12,383 bases of DNA from Microthrixaceae bacterium (GCA_947455015.1 CANGMY010000026.1:1-12383); one strand, 5' to 3'; numbered from the stretch's first letter, positions 1 to 6,893 are shown. The notes: generated by a model not told the origin, from the letters alone. Numbers and translations are program-made.

Positions 1-642
1 CAACGTGTAGCGCTCGCTCGCGCGCTCGCGTCGAACCCACAACTTCTGCTCCTTGATGAACCCACGTCAGCACTCGATGTTCGGGCCAAAGCGGAAATCC
101 GACGCGACCTCCTACGACTTCGCCGTGAGCATCCAGTGACAACCCTTCTCGTCACGCACGATCCGGTCGATGCATTCGCGCTTGCCGATCGCGTCATCGT
201 CCTTGAAGAAGGTCGCATTGTGCAGAGCGGCGCGCTTGATGACGTTGCCAGTCATCCCCAGTCACGCCATATCGCCGACATGGTTGGACTTTCGCTTGTT
301 CATGGCGAGGTTCGCGACGGCACACTCGTCACCACATCTGGCGCCCGACTGGTTGTCCCTGCCGACTCTCCATCTGGCCCATCAGTCGCCTCCATACGAC
401 CCGCCGCTGTCAGCCTGCACCGCTCCGAGCCCGAAGGAAGTGCTCGTAATGCGTGGGCGATGACAATCACCGACCTCGATCGGCATCCGGAACGAGTCCG
501 CGTTCGGCTCAACGGCCCCATTCCCCTGCTCGCCGAACTCACTCCCGCCGGAGCCCAAGCCCTCGCCCTCAACCTTGGCGACACCGTCTGGGCCTCGGTA
601 AAAGCCAGCGAAGTAACCGTGACCCCTGATTTGGGTTCCTAA
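1..642 (+). CDS. modC: Molybdate ABC transporter ATP-binding protein ModC, 3' part (5' end outside window)
   Basis: This is the cytoplasmic ATPase of an ABC importer, most likely for molybdate. The reading frame is open from the first base and gives 213 residues. It opens with QRVALARAL, the stretch just after the ABC signature, so the Walker A half lies outside the window. Walker B is LLLLDEP (residues 15-21), the D-loop SALD is at 23-26, and the switch histidine is H53 in LVTHD. Residues from about 145 to 208 form a C-terminal TOBE/Mop-like domain. The linker 'RPAAVSLHR...EGSARN' is typical of ModC and favours molybdate over sulfate or iron. An internal ATG at 136 is not the start, because essential ABC motifs lie before it. 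The stop is TAA at 640-642. The permease and binding protein are presumably upstream. Substrate is inferred; the ABC ATPase identity is firm. Confidence 0.88.
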   Translation, partial: QRVALARALASNPQLLLLDEPTSALDVRAKAEIRRDLLRLRREHPVTTLLVTHDPVDAFALADRVIVLEEGRIVQSGALDDVASHPQSRHIADMVGLSLVHGEVRDGTLVTTSGARLVVPADSPSGPSVASIRPAAVSLHRSEPEGSARNAWAMTITDLDRHPERVRVRLNGPIPLLAELTPAGAQALALNLGDTVWASVKASEVTVTPDLGS

Positions 643-685
643 CCGACCTGCCCCCACCGATTGCCCGATCTGCTGATCCTGCCGA

Positions 686-691
686 TAGGGT
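686..691 (+). promoter_or_regulatory. Possible -10 box upstream of the structured spacer and helicase
   Basis: TAGGGT at 686-691 fits the TANNNT actinobacterial -10 pattern, with TTGCCC at 661-666 as a weak -35 (19-nt spacer). Transcription would start near 698, just before a large hairpin (699-737). This is inference from sequence only; GC-rich DNA gives many such matches. Confidence 0.28.
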
Positions 692-697
692 GAGCAG

Positions 698-917
698 ACC
701 GATCCGGGTCGCGAAGAAGCGTTCGCAGCCCGATCGGGCGGATGAAGTCATCTGATGGTCGCAACAGACCAACAGGTTTCTTTATCGCTCTGGGCCTCCC
801 CATTCCGCCCAGGGCCGTACGGCACGCAGCGGCCGATCTCCTCGTGGGTGAGGGGCGGAGCGTTGCGGAGCATGACCGGTGCCGACCGGGGATCCGGCAC
901 CACGAGCAGTCGCAACG
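698..917. other. Inverted-repeat-rich spacer between modC and the helicase (possible structured RNA or long leader)
   Basis: The 308-base gap 643-950 has no convincing gene on either strand but is full of self-complementary sequence. CCGATC (699-704) pairs with GATCGG (732-737), enclosing GGG/CCC (706-708/729-731) and GCGAA/TTCGC (711-715/722-726). TGGTC/GACCA (756-760/767-771) has a 6-nt loop. CTGGGC/GCCCAG (790-795/807-812) follows, then the palindrome GCCGTACGGC (814-823). CGTTGCG/CGCAACG (861-867/911-917) encloses GGTGCCG/CGGCACC (878-884/895-901). A second CGCAAC at 760-765, mostly in the loop of the 756-771 hairpin, could compete for CGTTGCG. I do not recognise it as RNase P RNA, tmRNA, SRP RNA or a known riboswitch. 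It could be a 5' leader of the helicase, an independent RNA, or decayed coding sequence. Strand is unknown. Confidence 0.4.
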
Positions 918-940
918 AACGGCGTCTGCACGAAACCACC

Positions 941-945
941 AAGGA
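941..945 (+). promoter_or_regulatory. Ribosome binding site that sets the helicase start at GTG 951
   Basis: AAGGA lies 5 nt before GTG 951. The frame is also open upstream to another GTG at 879, but that codon has no purine-rich site at the right distance and sits inside the 861-917 hairpin. The 951 start is therefore preferred. Confidence 0.65.
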
Positions 946-950
946 CCTTT

Positions 951-3900
951 GTGCCTGAAGCAAACGAGATCGAACCGATCGAAACGCCCGAACCAGTCGA
1001 TGCGCGCGCCAAAGCGCCGAGCATCGATGTGCATGGCGCGCGCTTTGAAACGATGGTCGAGGACGCAGCATGGGGCGAGGCCTCTGCTGAAGAACTTTCG
1101 ATCCTTGAAGCAAACAAAGCGGCCTGGCAACGAGTTCTCGTGGAACGCCTCAACGACACCGACGAAGCACTTGATCGATTGCGCGCTCGGCGCCAACCCG
1201 ACGATCAACAGGTCATCGCCGACCTCGAGAATGAGCAGCGCAAACTCGAACTCGCGCTTGACCGCCTCTTAGGTATTGAACCCGAACCGGGCGAACTCGT
1301 TGAAGGGGTCAATGCGCTCCAGCTTTCTTGGGCAAGCGGTCGCCTCGTTGCATGGCTCGGTGGCCCCGAAGCTCCTGCGACCAATGTCGAACAGCTCCGA
1401 ATCGTTCTTGCCGCAACTGATGCACCAGAGATGTGGGGTGGACGCTCACCCGTCACACTTCCGAGCGGAGAAAAGACCGTTGCGCTTGAAGCAAACACCA
1501 GCGATGTTCTCGGCTGGCTACTCGCACTTTCTTCCGATCCGCCCGAAGAAGAAATCGGTCCGTCCGCACGTTGGCTCTCAATCGTTGCGGCGTGGGCCGT
1601 TTCTCTCGCCGCTCGTGGCGCAATGATCCCGACGCTTCGTCGCTCACGCACTGGTCGTCACAATCAAAACCGCAGCGCTTTCGGTGTCACGTGGCAACCG
1701 GCGCTTATCGATGCCGATCGACTTCGCATCATCGGCGATTCCATGCCTGGCGCAGTCGCTGCACTTTCCCCATCGGTCGATGGCGGGACCATGGCCCGTT
1801 CTGTTCTCAGCGAAGTTGTCGACGTCATCTGCCATGATGCAGCCCGTCGAGTTGAGGTTCCCGCCGCTCCTGACGATCCCAAGACCATTGCTGCGGCCGC
1901 CGAATCATTCCTTGCTCGTCTCGATGGATCCGCTTTCGAAGTTCCCGCAGGTATCGCCGCCGAACTCACGAACTCTCTCGAACGTTGGGCGACCCCCGTT
2001 CTGTCGCGCAATTATCGCCCGCTCATTGTGCAGCTCGATCCTCCCGACTCCGGCGACGCGTGGCATCTCGCAGTCTTTGCACCAGGTAAGGGCGAACAAC
2101 TTGTTCCCGTCGAAGTCGCGCTGGTCAATGCTGGCAATCAGCGTCGCGAACTCGAAGGCAACTTGGTTCGCCTTGAACGTCTCTACCCACCGCTCATGCG
2201 TCCCGGCAGTCTCCGTCGCGGTGAAGTTGTTCTCAGCCAAGAGGAAGCATGGGAACTGATGTCCAAAATCGGACTCGTTCTTGCCGACGCCGGTTTCGAA
2301 ATGCGCGTTCCTGCCCTTTCACGGCGTAAGCCCACGCCTTCACTTCGCATCTTCGCCGAGTCCAACGGCGAAACTTCGGTCGGCGCGCACCAACTCGCGA
2401 ACGTGAGTTGGACAGCAGTGTTCGACGACATCGAACTCACTGCTGCCGATATTGCCCGTTTGGCGAAAGAAGCGCGTCCGCTGGTTCGTGCAAACGGTCG
2501 TTGGGTTGCGCTTGATCACGCCGATCTCGCTGCTGCGGCCGAAGCGCTTGCTGAGCGGGCGAAGAAGCCGCAGATGACTGGCGCCGAGATGTTGCGTCAG
2601 GCACTTGGCCTCGACGGTTCGCCCCTCGCAGGTGGCGTCTCAATCGATGGTTCGGGTTGGGCTGCCGACCTCATGGCGAAAGCCTCAACTGCATCACTCG
2701 CACCCGCATCGAATCCCGAGGGCTTCAAGGGCGAACTGCGCAGCTATCAGGCCGATGCTCTTGCCTGGCTCAAGTTCCTCGATACCACCAGCCTTGGTGG
2801 CTGTCTCGCTCTCGACATGGGTCTCGGTAAGACACCGACAATCCTCGCCCACCTCGTCGACAGCATCGGCGACGCGCCGTCGCTCGTTATTGCACCGCCT
2901 GCAGTCGTCGGCAACTGGGCCTCAGAAGCACGACGCTTCACTCCCGAACTTTCTGTCGTGGTTCATCACGGCGCCGGTCGTGCCGATCACGAAGACATTG
3001 CCGCCGAGGTTGAACGAGCCGATGTCGTTATCACCACCTACGGCACCGCGGTTCGCGACATTGAAGCTCTCGAGAAAATCTCTTGGGGTCGAATCGTTCT
3101 CGACGAAGCGCAAGCCATCAAGAACCCCGCGAACGAAACTGCGCAGCAACTGCGCCGCCTCAATGCCGCGTCGCGTCTCGCACTCACCGGTACGCCGATC
3201 GAAAATGGCCTTGGCGATCTCTGGGCCATCCTCGATTTCACTAACCCCGGTCTCGTCGGCCCTCGTCCGCATTTCATCGCGCAACTTTCCGCGACTGGCA
3301 CCACCGGTCGCGACCAAGGCGAAACTGCGCTTCGCGCGCTCAACGGCATCCTTGTCTTCCGTCGCACAAAGTCCGAACCTGCAATCGCCGCCGAACTTCC
3401 CGATCGCATCGACGAACTCGATCACTGTTCGATGACCCCCGAACAAATCGGTCTCTATCAAGCCGTGCTCGACAGTCTCGTTACTGGTGCTGCGCTTGAA
3501 TCAGGAACTGACAATCGCAACGGCCGCATCCTTGCGGCAATTACTGCACTCAAGCAGATCTGCAATCACCCGGTTGCCTATCGTCACGACGACGGTCCGC
3601 TCGACGGTCGTTCCGGCAAACTCGCACGCCTCGAAGAAATCATCGAGCAGGTCTACGCCGCTGGCGAGCGCGCGCTTGTGTTCACGCACTTTGCTGAGTG
3701 GGGTCAAAAACTCGCAACGCATCTCTCGACGCGATTCGATATTCCTGTTGGCTGCTACCACGGCGGTCAATCACGCGGCGCACGCGATCAGCTCGTCACC
3801 GACTTCCAAGCGCTCGAAGGTCCCGGCACGCTCGTGCTTTCTCTCAAAGCCGGCGGAACTGGCCTCAACCTCACAAACGCCAACCACGTCATTCTTTACG

Positions 3901-4181
3901 ACCGTTGGTGGAATCCCGCCGTTGAAGATCAGGCACGAGATCGCGCGTGGCGTATCGGCCAGGACAAAACCGTTATCGCTCATCGTCTCGTATGCCCCGG
4001 CACTGTCGATGAACGCGTCGAGGAAGTTGTCGCCGGCAAGCGCCACATCGCCGACCTTGTGTTGCCAAAGTCCAGTTCGCTCGGCGATCTCGATTCCAAC
4101 CAGTTGCAAACCGCGTTGGGTCTGCGCACCGATGAGCTTCTCACCGACACCGACGATGAACTCGAAGGGAGCCTCGCATGA
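951..4181 (+). CDS. SNF2/SWI2-family DEAD/DEAH helicase (HelZ/HepA-like ATPase)
   Basis: This is a 1076-residue SNF2-type ATPase that would translocate along double-stranded DNA and remodel protein-DNA complexes; its cellular role is unknown. An N-terminal region of about 590 residues includes a probable coiled coil (about 45-105) and matches in position the SNF2 helicase-associated domain of bacterial members. The motor follows: LRSYQADALAWL, then motif I DMGLGKT (622-628), motif II DEAQ (718-721), motif III TGTP (746-749), motif V SLKAGGTG (964-971) and motif VI DQARDRAWRIGQ (993-1004). All key residues are present and the length is normal, so it looks intact. I chose GTG 951 for its AAGGA site; GTG 879 would add 24 residues. 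The stop TGA overlaps the ATG of the next gene (ATGA at 4178-4181), so the two are probably translated together. Related actinobacterial helicases often sit beside a SWIM zinc-finger protein; none is seen here. Confidence 0.93.
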   Translation: MPEANEIEPIETPEPVDARAKAPSIDVHGARFETMVEDAAWGEASAEELSILEANKAAWQRVLVERLNDTDEALDRLRARRQPDDQQVIADLENEQRKLELALDRLLGIEPEPGELVEGVNALQLSWASGRLVAWLGGPEAPATNVEQLRIVLAATDAPEMWGGRSPVTLPSGEKTVALEANTSDVLGWLLALSSDPPEEEIGPSARWLSIVAAWAVSLAARGAMIPTLRRSRTGRHNQNRSAFGVTWQPALIDADRLRIIGDSMPGAVAALSPSVDGGTMARSVLSEVVDVICHDAARRVEVPAAPDDPKTIAAAAESFLARLDGSAFEVPAGIAAELTNSLERWATPVLSRNYRPLIVQLDPPDSGDAWHLAVFAPGKGEQLVPVEVALVNAGNQRRELEGNLVRLERLYPPLMRPGSLRRGEVVLSQEEAWELMSKIGLVLADAGFEMRVPALSRRKPTPSLRIFAESNGETSVGAHQLANVSWTAVFDDIELTAADIARLAKEARPLVRANGRWVALDHADLAAAAEALAERAKKPQMTGAEMLRQALGLDGSPLAGGVSIDGSGWAADLMAKASTASLAPASNPEGFKGELRSYQADALAWLKFLDTTSLGGCLALDMGLGKTPTILAHLVDSIGDAPSLVIAPPAVVGNWASEARRFTPELSVVVHHGAGRADHEDIAAEVERADVVITTYGTAVRDIEALEKISWGRIVLDEAQAIKNPANETAQQLRRLNAASRLALTGTPIENGLGDLWAILDFTNPGLVGPRPHFIAQLSATGTTGRDQGETALRALNGILVFRRTKSEPAIAAELPDRIDELDHCSMTPEQIGLYQAVLDSLVTGAALESGTDNRNGRILAAITALKQICNHPVAYRHDDGPLDGRSGKLARLEEIIEQVYAAGERALVFTHFAEWGQKLATHLSTRFDIPVGCYHGGQSRGARDQLVTDFQALEGPGTLVLSLKAGGTGLNLTNANHVILYDRWWNPAVEDQARDRAWRIGQDKTVIAHRLVCPGTVDERVEEVVAGKRHIADLVLPKSSSLGDLDSNQLQTALGLRTDELLTDTDDELEGSLA

Positions 4182-4465
4182 GCCGCACACGTCGCCGCCC
4201 TGCAGGCGGAAATAAGAAGCAGAATGCCGATCGCGCTGCAGCCAAGAAGTTCTGGGGCGAGGCATTCCCCGACGATCCCGCACTCGTCCGCATGTCCACC
4301 GACCCTTCGGCCATGGTCATGTCGCTCGGCGACCCTCCATTGCGCACGATCGAGCCCACAGCGCAGCAAACCTTTGTTCTCGTGTACCACCGAGCCGCCC
4401 AATTAGCGATGCTCGCAGCCACCGCAGCAGGGCTCGACGACGATCCCTTGGGCGAACCGTACTGA
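4178..4465 (+). CDS. Uncharacterised 95-aa protein overlapping the helicase gene
   Basis: I do not recognise a family. The ATG overlaps the helicase stop as ATGA, and GGGAG (4167-4171) lies 6 nt before it, so this is a real, translationally coupled gene. The N-terminus is strongly basic (RTRRRP, then NKKQ and AAAKK within the first 24 residues), which could contact nucleic acid. A middle part reads FWGEAFPDDPALVRM. The C-terminal third contains a hydrophobic, alanine-rich helix (about residues 66-86), and the end is acidic (LDDDPLGE). No signal peptide, cysteine pairs or metal motif are visible, so it is not a short SWIM protein. The tight overlap suggests a helicase partner or accessory subunit; that is inference from position only. 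guaB1 starts 21 nt after its stop but appears to have its own promoter. Confidence 0.75.
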   Translation: MSRTRRRPAGGNKKQNADRAAAKKFWGEAFPDDPALVRMSTDPSAMVMSLGDPPLRTIEPTAQQTFVLVYHRAAQLAMLAATAAGLDDDPLGEPY

Positions 4466-4472
4466 CGTCGCC

Positions 4473-4478
4473 TACCCT
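4473..4478 (+). promoter_or_regulatory. -10 box of a probable leaderless guaB1 transcript
   Basis: TACCCT lies 8 nt before GTG 4487, and there is no Shine-Dalgarno in the 21-nt gap. The same TACCCTCT octamer precedes the acetolactate decarboxylase start (7835). Transcription would begin at or within 2 nt of the start codon. No clear -35 is seen; TTGGGC at 4448-4453 is 19 nt upstream. Confidence 0.55.
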
Positions 4479-4486
4479 CTTCCCAC

Positions 4487-5926
4487 GTGCGCTTCCTTCA
4501 CGACAGAACCCCAGAGGCCGACCTCACGTTCGATGACGTGTTCATGGTTCCGGCTCGTTCCGATGTTTCTTCTCGACTCGACGTCGACCTGACCACAAGC
4601 GACGGCACCGGCACCACGATTCCGGTCGTTGTCGCGAACATGACCGCAGTTGCTGGCCGTCGTATGGCCGAGACCGTTGCTCGTCGTGGTGGCATCGCCG
4701 TCATCCCTCAAGACATTCCGCTCGAAATCGTCAGCGATGTCGTTTCGTGGGTCAAGCGTCGCCACCTTGTGTTCGACACGCCCATCACGTTGTCACCCTC
4801 GGGCACTGTTGGCGAAGCGATGAATCTCATCGCCAAGCGCGCGCATAACACCGTCATCGTTGTCGATGGTGATCAACCCGTTGGTCTCGTGACTGAAACT
4901 GATTTCGCCGATGTCGACCGATTCACCGGTGTCGATCGCGTGATGTCGACCGACCTCCTCACGCTCCCCGATTCCATCGATGCCGAGAAGGCGTTCGATC
5001 TGCTGCACGAAAGTCGCCGCCGCTCTGCTCCCGTCGTCGACGCGTCAGGCGCCCTCGTCGGCATCATCACGCGCACCGGTGCACTGCGATCGACGCTCTA
5101 CCAACCCGCCGTCGATTCCACAAACAAACTGCGCATCGCTGCTGCAGTTGGCGTGAACGGTGATGTTGCCACCAAGGCACGTTTGCTTGTTGAAGCCGGC
5201 GTTGATGTGCTCGTTCTTGATACCGCCCATGGCCATCAGGAAAAGATGATCGACGCCATTCGCAAGATTCAGTCGCTTGATCTTGGCGTTCCGCTTTGCG
5301 CGGGAAACATCGTGTCAGCTGGGGGCGTTCGTGATCTCGTCAACGCTGGTGCCGACATCGTCAAGGTCGGAGTTGGTCCCGGTGCAATGTGCACGACGCG
5401 CATGATGACCGGCATGGGCCGCCCGCAGTTCTCTGCCGTTCTTGAATGTGCGACCGAAGCGCGTTCGCTCGGCCGTCACGTCTGGGCCGACGGCGGCATT
5501 CGCCACCCCCGTGATGTTGCCCTTTCGCTTGCGGCTGGCGCCAGCAACGTCATGATCGGTTCGTGGTTCGCTGGAACTCACGAATCACCCGGCGATCTTC
5601 GCCAAGACGCCGACGGCCGTTTCTACAAAGAGAACTTCGGGATGGCATCGGCTCGCGCTGTTGTGAACCGCACTGCACAAGACGAAGCCCCCATCGAAGC
5701 AGCACGCCGAGCACTGTTCGAAGAGGGCATTAGCTCTGGCCGTCTCTATCTCGAGTCCGACCGGCCAGGCGTGGAAGACCTCATCGACACAATCGTCGCC
5801 GGCGTCCGCAGTTCGTGCACCTACGCCGGCGCTCGCACCATCGAAGAGTTCCACGAGCGCGCCGTTGTCGGCATTCAGACCGCATCAGGTTTCGCCGAAG
5901 GTCGTCCGCTTCATCAGGGCTGGTAG
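4487..5926 (+). CDS. guaB1: GuaB1-family IMP dehydrogenase-related protein, probable GMP reductase
   Basis: This cytosolic enzyme of purine interconversion belongs to the actinobacterial GuaB1 group. The mycobacterial member has been characterised as a GMP reductase (GMP plus NADPH to IMP, ammonia and NADP+). It has 479 residues, the usual GuaB1 length. The N-terminal barrel part (LTFDDVFMVPARSDV, residues 13-27) is followed by two CBS motifs inserted at about 100-205, a likely nucleotide-sensing module. Barrel features include LDTAHGH (244-250), the catalytic loop GPGAMCTTR with Cys302, and ADGGIRHPRD (334-343). The C-terminal RSSCTYAGA (441-449) resembles GMP reductase (RSTCTYVGA) more than classical IMPDH (RSGMGYTGA). 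The start is GTG 4487, giving MRFL as in homologues; no Shine-Dalgarno is present, so it is probably leaderless. It may be IMPDH-like in fact, but GMP reductase is the better reading. Confidence 0.92.
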   Translation: MRFLHDRTPEADLTFDDVFMVPARSDVSSRLDVDLTTSDGTGTTIPVVVANMTAVAGRRMAETVARRGGIAVIPQDIPLEIVSDVVSWVKRRHLVFDTPITLSPSGTVGEAMNLIAKRAHNTVIVVDGDQPVGLVTETDFADVDRFTGVDRVMSTDLLTLPDSIDAEKAFDLLHESRRRSAPVVDASGALVGIITRTGALRSTLYQPAVDSTNKLRIAAAVGVNGDVATKARLLVEAGVDVLVLDTAHGHQEKMIDAIRKIQSLDLGVPLCAGNIVSAGGVRDLVNAGADIVKVGVGPGAMCTTRMMTGMGRPQFSAVLECATEARSLGRHVWADGGIRHPRDVALSLAAGASNVMIGSWFAGTHESPGDLRQDADGRFYKENFGMASARAVVNRTAQDEAPIEAARRALFEEGISSGRLYLESDRPGVEDLIDTIVAGVRSSCTYAGARTIEEFHERAVVGIQTASGFAEGRPLHQGW

Positions 5927-5934
5927 CCCCCGAT

Positions 5935-5951
5935 CCCTTGTGTGACAAGGG
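5935..5951 (+). terminator. Hairpin just after guaB1, candidate terminator
   Basis: CCCTTGT (5935-5941) and ACAAGGG (5945-5951) form a perfect 7-bp stem with a GTG loop, 8 nt after the guaB1 stop. No T-run follows, so termination efficiency is uncertain, but the position fits. Confidence 0.5.
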
Positions 5952-6004
5952 TCATTGTGACTGCTGACCGGCTCTTTCACGGGCAGGGAATGTTTTTTGT
6001 CCCG

Positions 6005-6010
6005 TAACGT
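6005..6010 (+). promoter_or_regulatory. Possible -10 box of the 6C RNA
   Basis: TAACGT fits TANNNT and places the transcription start near 6017, a few bases before the first C-loop hairpin at 6021. No recognisable -35 lies at 16-18 nt; a T-run (5993-5998) sits between. An alternative sigma factor is possible. Confidence 0.42.
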
Positions 6011-6016
6011 TTCATG

Positions 6017-6130
6017 TATCGGCTCTGGGAATCCCCCCTCCCATTGAGCCGTCTGGCCGTAACAGGATCCCCCCTCCTGGCGGCCTTGCGACACCCCCGC
6101 CATCCCCCCGGCTGGGGGTGTTTGCGTTTT
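6017..6130 (+). ncRNA. 6C small RNA (actinobacterial, C-rich loops)
   Basis: The 6C class is an actinobacterial small RNA defined by hairpins with six or more cytosines in their loops. Here hairpin 1 pairs GGCTCTGGGA (6021-6030) with TCCCA and GAGCC (6039-6043, 6046-6050, two-base TT bulge) around loop ATCCCCCC. Hairpin 2 pairs CAGGA (6063-6067) with TCCTG (6075-6079) around TCCCCCC. Hairpin 3 pairs ACACCCCCGCC (6091-6101) with GGC and GGGGGTGT (6110-6112, 6114-6121) around ATCCCCCC, and is followed by TTTGCGTTTT, so it is also the terminator. In mycobacteria the C-rich loops bind G-rich sites in mRNAs. The strand is fixed by the C loops and the trailing T-tract. It lies between convergent guaB1 and the hydrolase, in its own unit. 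The 5' end is inferred from the TAACGT box, and the exact ends are uncertain by several bases. Confidence 0.87.
6091..6130 (+). terminator. Intrinsic terminator of the 6C RNA
   Basis: An 11-bp GC-rich stem with a single bulged T (6113) is followed by a T-rich tail, TTTGCGTTTT (6121-6130). It forms the third C6-loop hairpin of the 6C RNA. Confidence 0.75.
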
Positions 6131-6157
6131 GCGCCACGTTCGAATCGAACGTGGCGC
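6131..6157 (-). terminator. Perfect 13-bp hairpin at the end of the dienelactone hydrolase gene
   Basis: GCGCCACGTTCGA (6131-6143) and TCGAACGTGGCGC (6145-6157) are perfect inverted repeats about one central base. The hairpin begins 3 nt after the stop of the minus-strand hydrolase. On that strand it is followed by A-rich, not T-rich, sequence, so it may be a factor-assisted terminator or an RNA 3' stabiliser. It starts exactly where the T-tail of the 6C terminator ends. Confidence 0.55.
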
Positions 6158-6160
6158 AGC

Positions 6161-6880
6161 TCAACTCAGGTGTTCCTCGAGGAACTCAAGCGTGCGCGCC
6201 CAGGCAACCGATGAGGTTTCAGCATGGAACGACGGACGTTCATCGCAATGGAAGCCGTGATCAGCATCGGCAAAGCGAATGACTTCCGTGTCGACGGGTG
6301 AGGATGCAGCAGCAACGCGTACCTGTTCGACCTCATCGATCGGAATGTGTTCATCGAGATCGCCGTACAAACCGAGCCATGGAGTCTTCAGGCGAGCCGC
6401 ACTTTCGATTCCTGGCGCAAGCCCGAAACGACCTTCACCTAAACCGCCGCCATAAAACGTGACTGCTGCGCCGAGTTCACAGCGGGCGGCAGTTTCGAGC
6501 GTCACCGTTCCCCCAAAACAGAAACCCATGATGGCGGTCTGCGTCGCAGAAATATTCAGTCGATCAAGTTCTGCGAATGCTGTATCGACATCCATCTGAA
6601 TGCTTTCGCGCGTCATCGTCATGATGACAGGACCGAGCTTGTCGTAATCGCTGTAACCGAAGACTTGGTCATCGCATCGATGAAAGAGCGCAGGCGCAAC
6701 GGCGATGTAGCCCGCATCGGCTAACGCTTCACAGACGCGTTGAATATGACCAGTGAGTCCAAACGCTTCTTGGACGACAACAACACCACCGCGAACATCG
6801 CCAAGCGGCGTGGACACAATGACGTCCATTGGCCCATCAGCGGTGCCGAGTTGTCGCTTTTCAGTGGCGTGACTGCTCAT
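6161..6880 (-). CDS. Dienelactone hydrolase-family alpha/beta hydrolase
   Basis: This 239-residue cytosolic alpha/beta hydrolase belongs to the dienelactone hydrolase family, whose founding member opens dienelactone to maleylacetate in chloroaromatic degradation; many relatives have other ester or lactone substrates. The nucleophile motif GFCFGG carries Cys121, the acid is probably Asp176 (GDLDEHIP), and the histidine is His208 (DADHGFH). Glu38 in VVVVQEAFG matches the glutamate that primes the cysteine in this family. I chose ATG 6880 because GGAGGGGG (6886-6893 on the plus-strand numbering) lies 5 nt before it. An ATG at 6913 would add 11 residues but has no ribosome site. It is the second gene of an operon with the metallo-hydrolase ending at 6917. 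Its ribosome site is complementary to the loops of the 6C RNA just downstream. True substrate is unknown. Confidence 0.87.
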   Translation of the reverse strand: MSSHATEKRQLGTADGPMDVIVSTPLGDVRGGVVVVQEAFGLTGHIQRVCEALADAGYIAVAPALFHRCDDQVFGYSDYDKLGPVIMTMTRESIQMDVDTAFAELDRLNISATQTAIMGFCFGGTVTLETAARCELGAAVTFYGGGLGEGRFGLAPGIESAARLKTPWLGLYGDLDEHIPIDEVEQVRVAAASSPVDTEVIRFADADHGFHCDERPSFHAETSSVAWARTLEFLEEHLS

Positions 6881-6885
6881 GCGTT

Positions 6886-6893
6886 CCCCCTCC
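6886..6893 (-). promoter_or_regulatory. Unusually G-rich ribosome binding site of the dienelactone hydrolase gene
   Basis: Reading on the minus strand, GGAGGGGG precedes ATG 6880 by 5 nt. It decides the start and is an exact 8-nt complement of CCCCCTCC in loops 1 and 2 of the 6C RNA (6034-6041 and 6070-6077). Confidence 0.6.

Noticed and set aside
136..642. A separate 168-aa gene starting at ATG 136
   Set aside because: The same frame is open from base 1 and encodes Walker B and the D-loop before this codon, so it is an internal methionine of the partial ABC ATPase.
879..950. GTG 879 as the helicase start
   Set aside because: It has no ribosome site, lies in the 861-917 hairpin, and the added 24 residues show no family feature; GTG 951 has AAGGA at 5 nt.
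748..1113. Minus-strand reading frame through the spacer, with a plausible-looking LTHEEIG segment
   Set aside because: Half of it is antisense to the helicase, it has no start signal, and no family is recognised; the repeats explain the region at least as well.
951..4465. Helicase locus as a known defence system such as Zorya or DISARM
   Set aside because: No membrane motor, methyltransferase or other required partner genes are present; flanks are modC and guaB1.
6031..6109. Three copies of ATCCCCCC as a tandem repeat or CRISPR-like array
   Set aside because: The copies are 8 bases, each in a different hairpin with different arms; this is the 6C RNA pattern.
6138..6146. GTTCGAATC, a tRNA T-loop-like sequence
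   Set aside because: It is the centre of the perfect 13-bp inverted repeat; no acceptor, D or anticodon arm lies around it.
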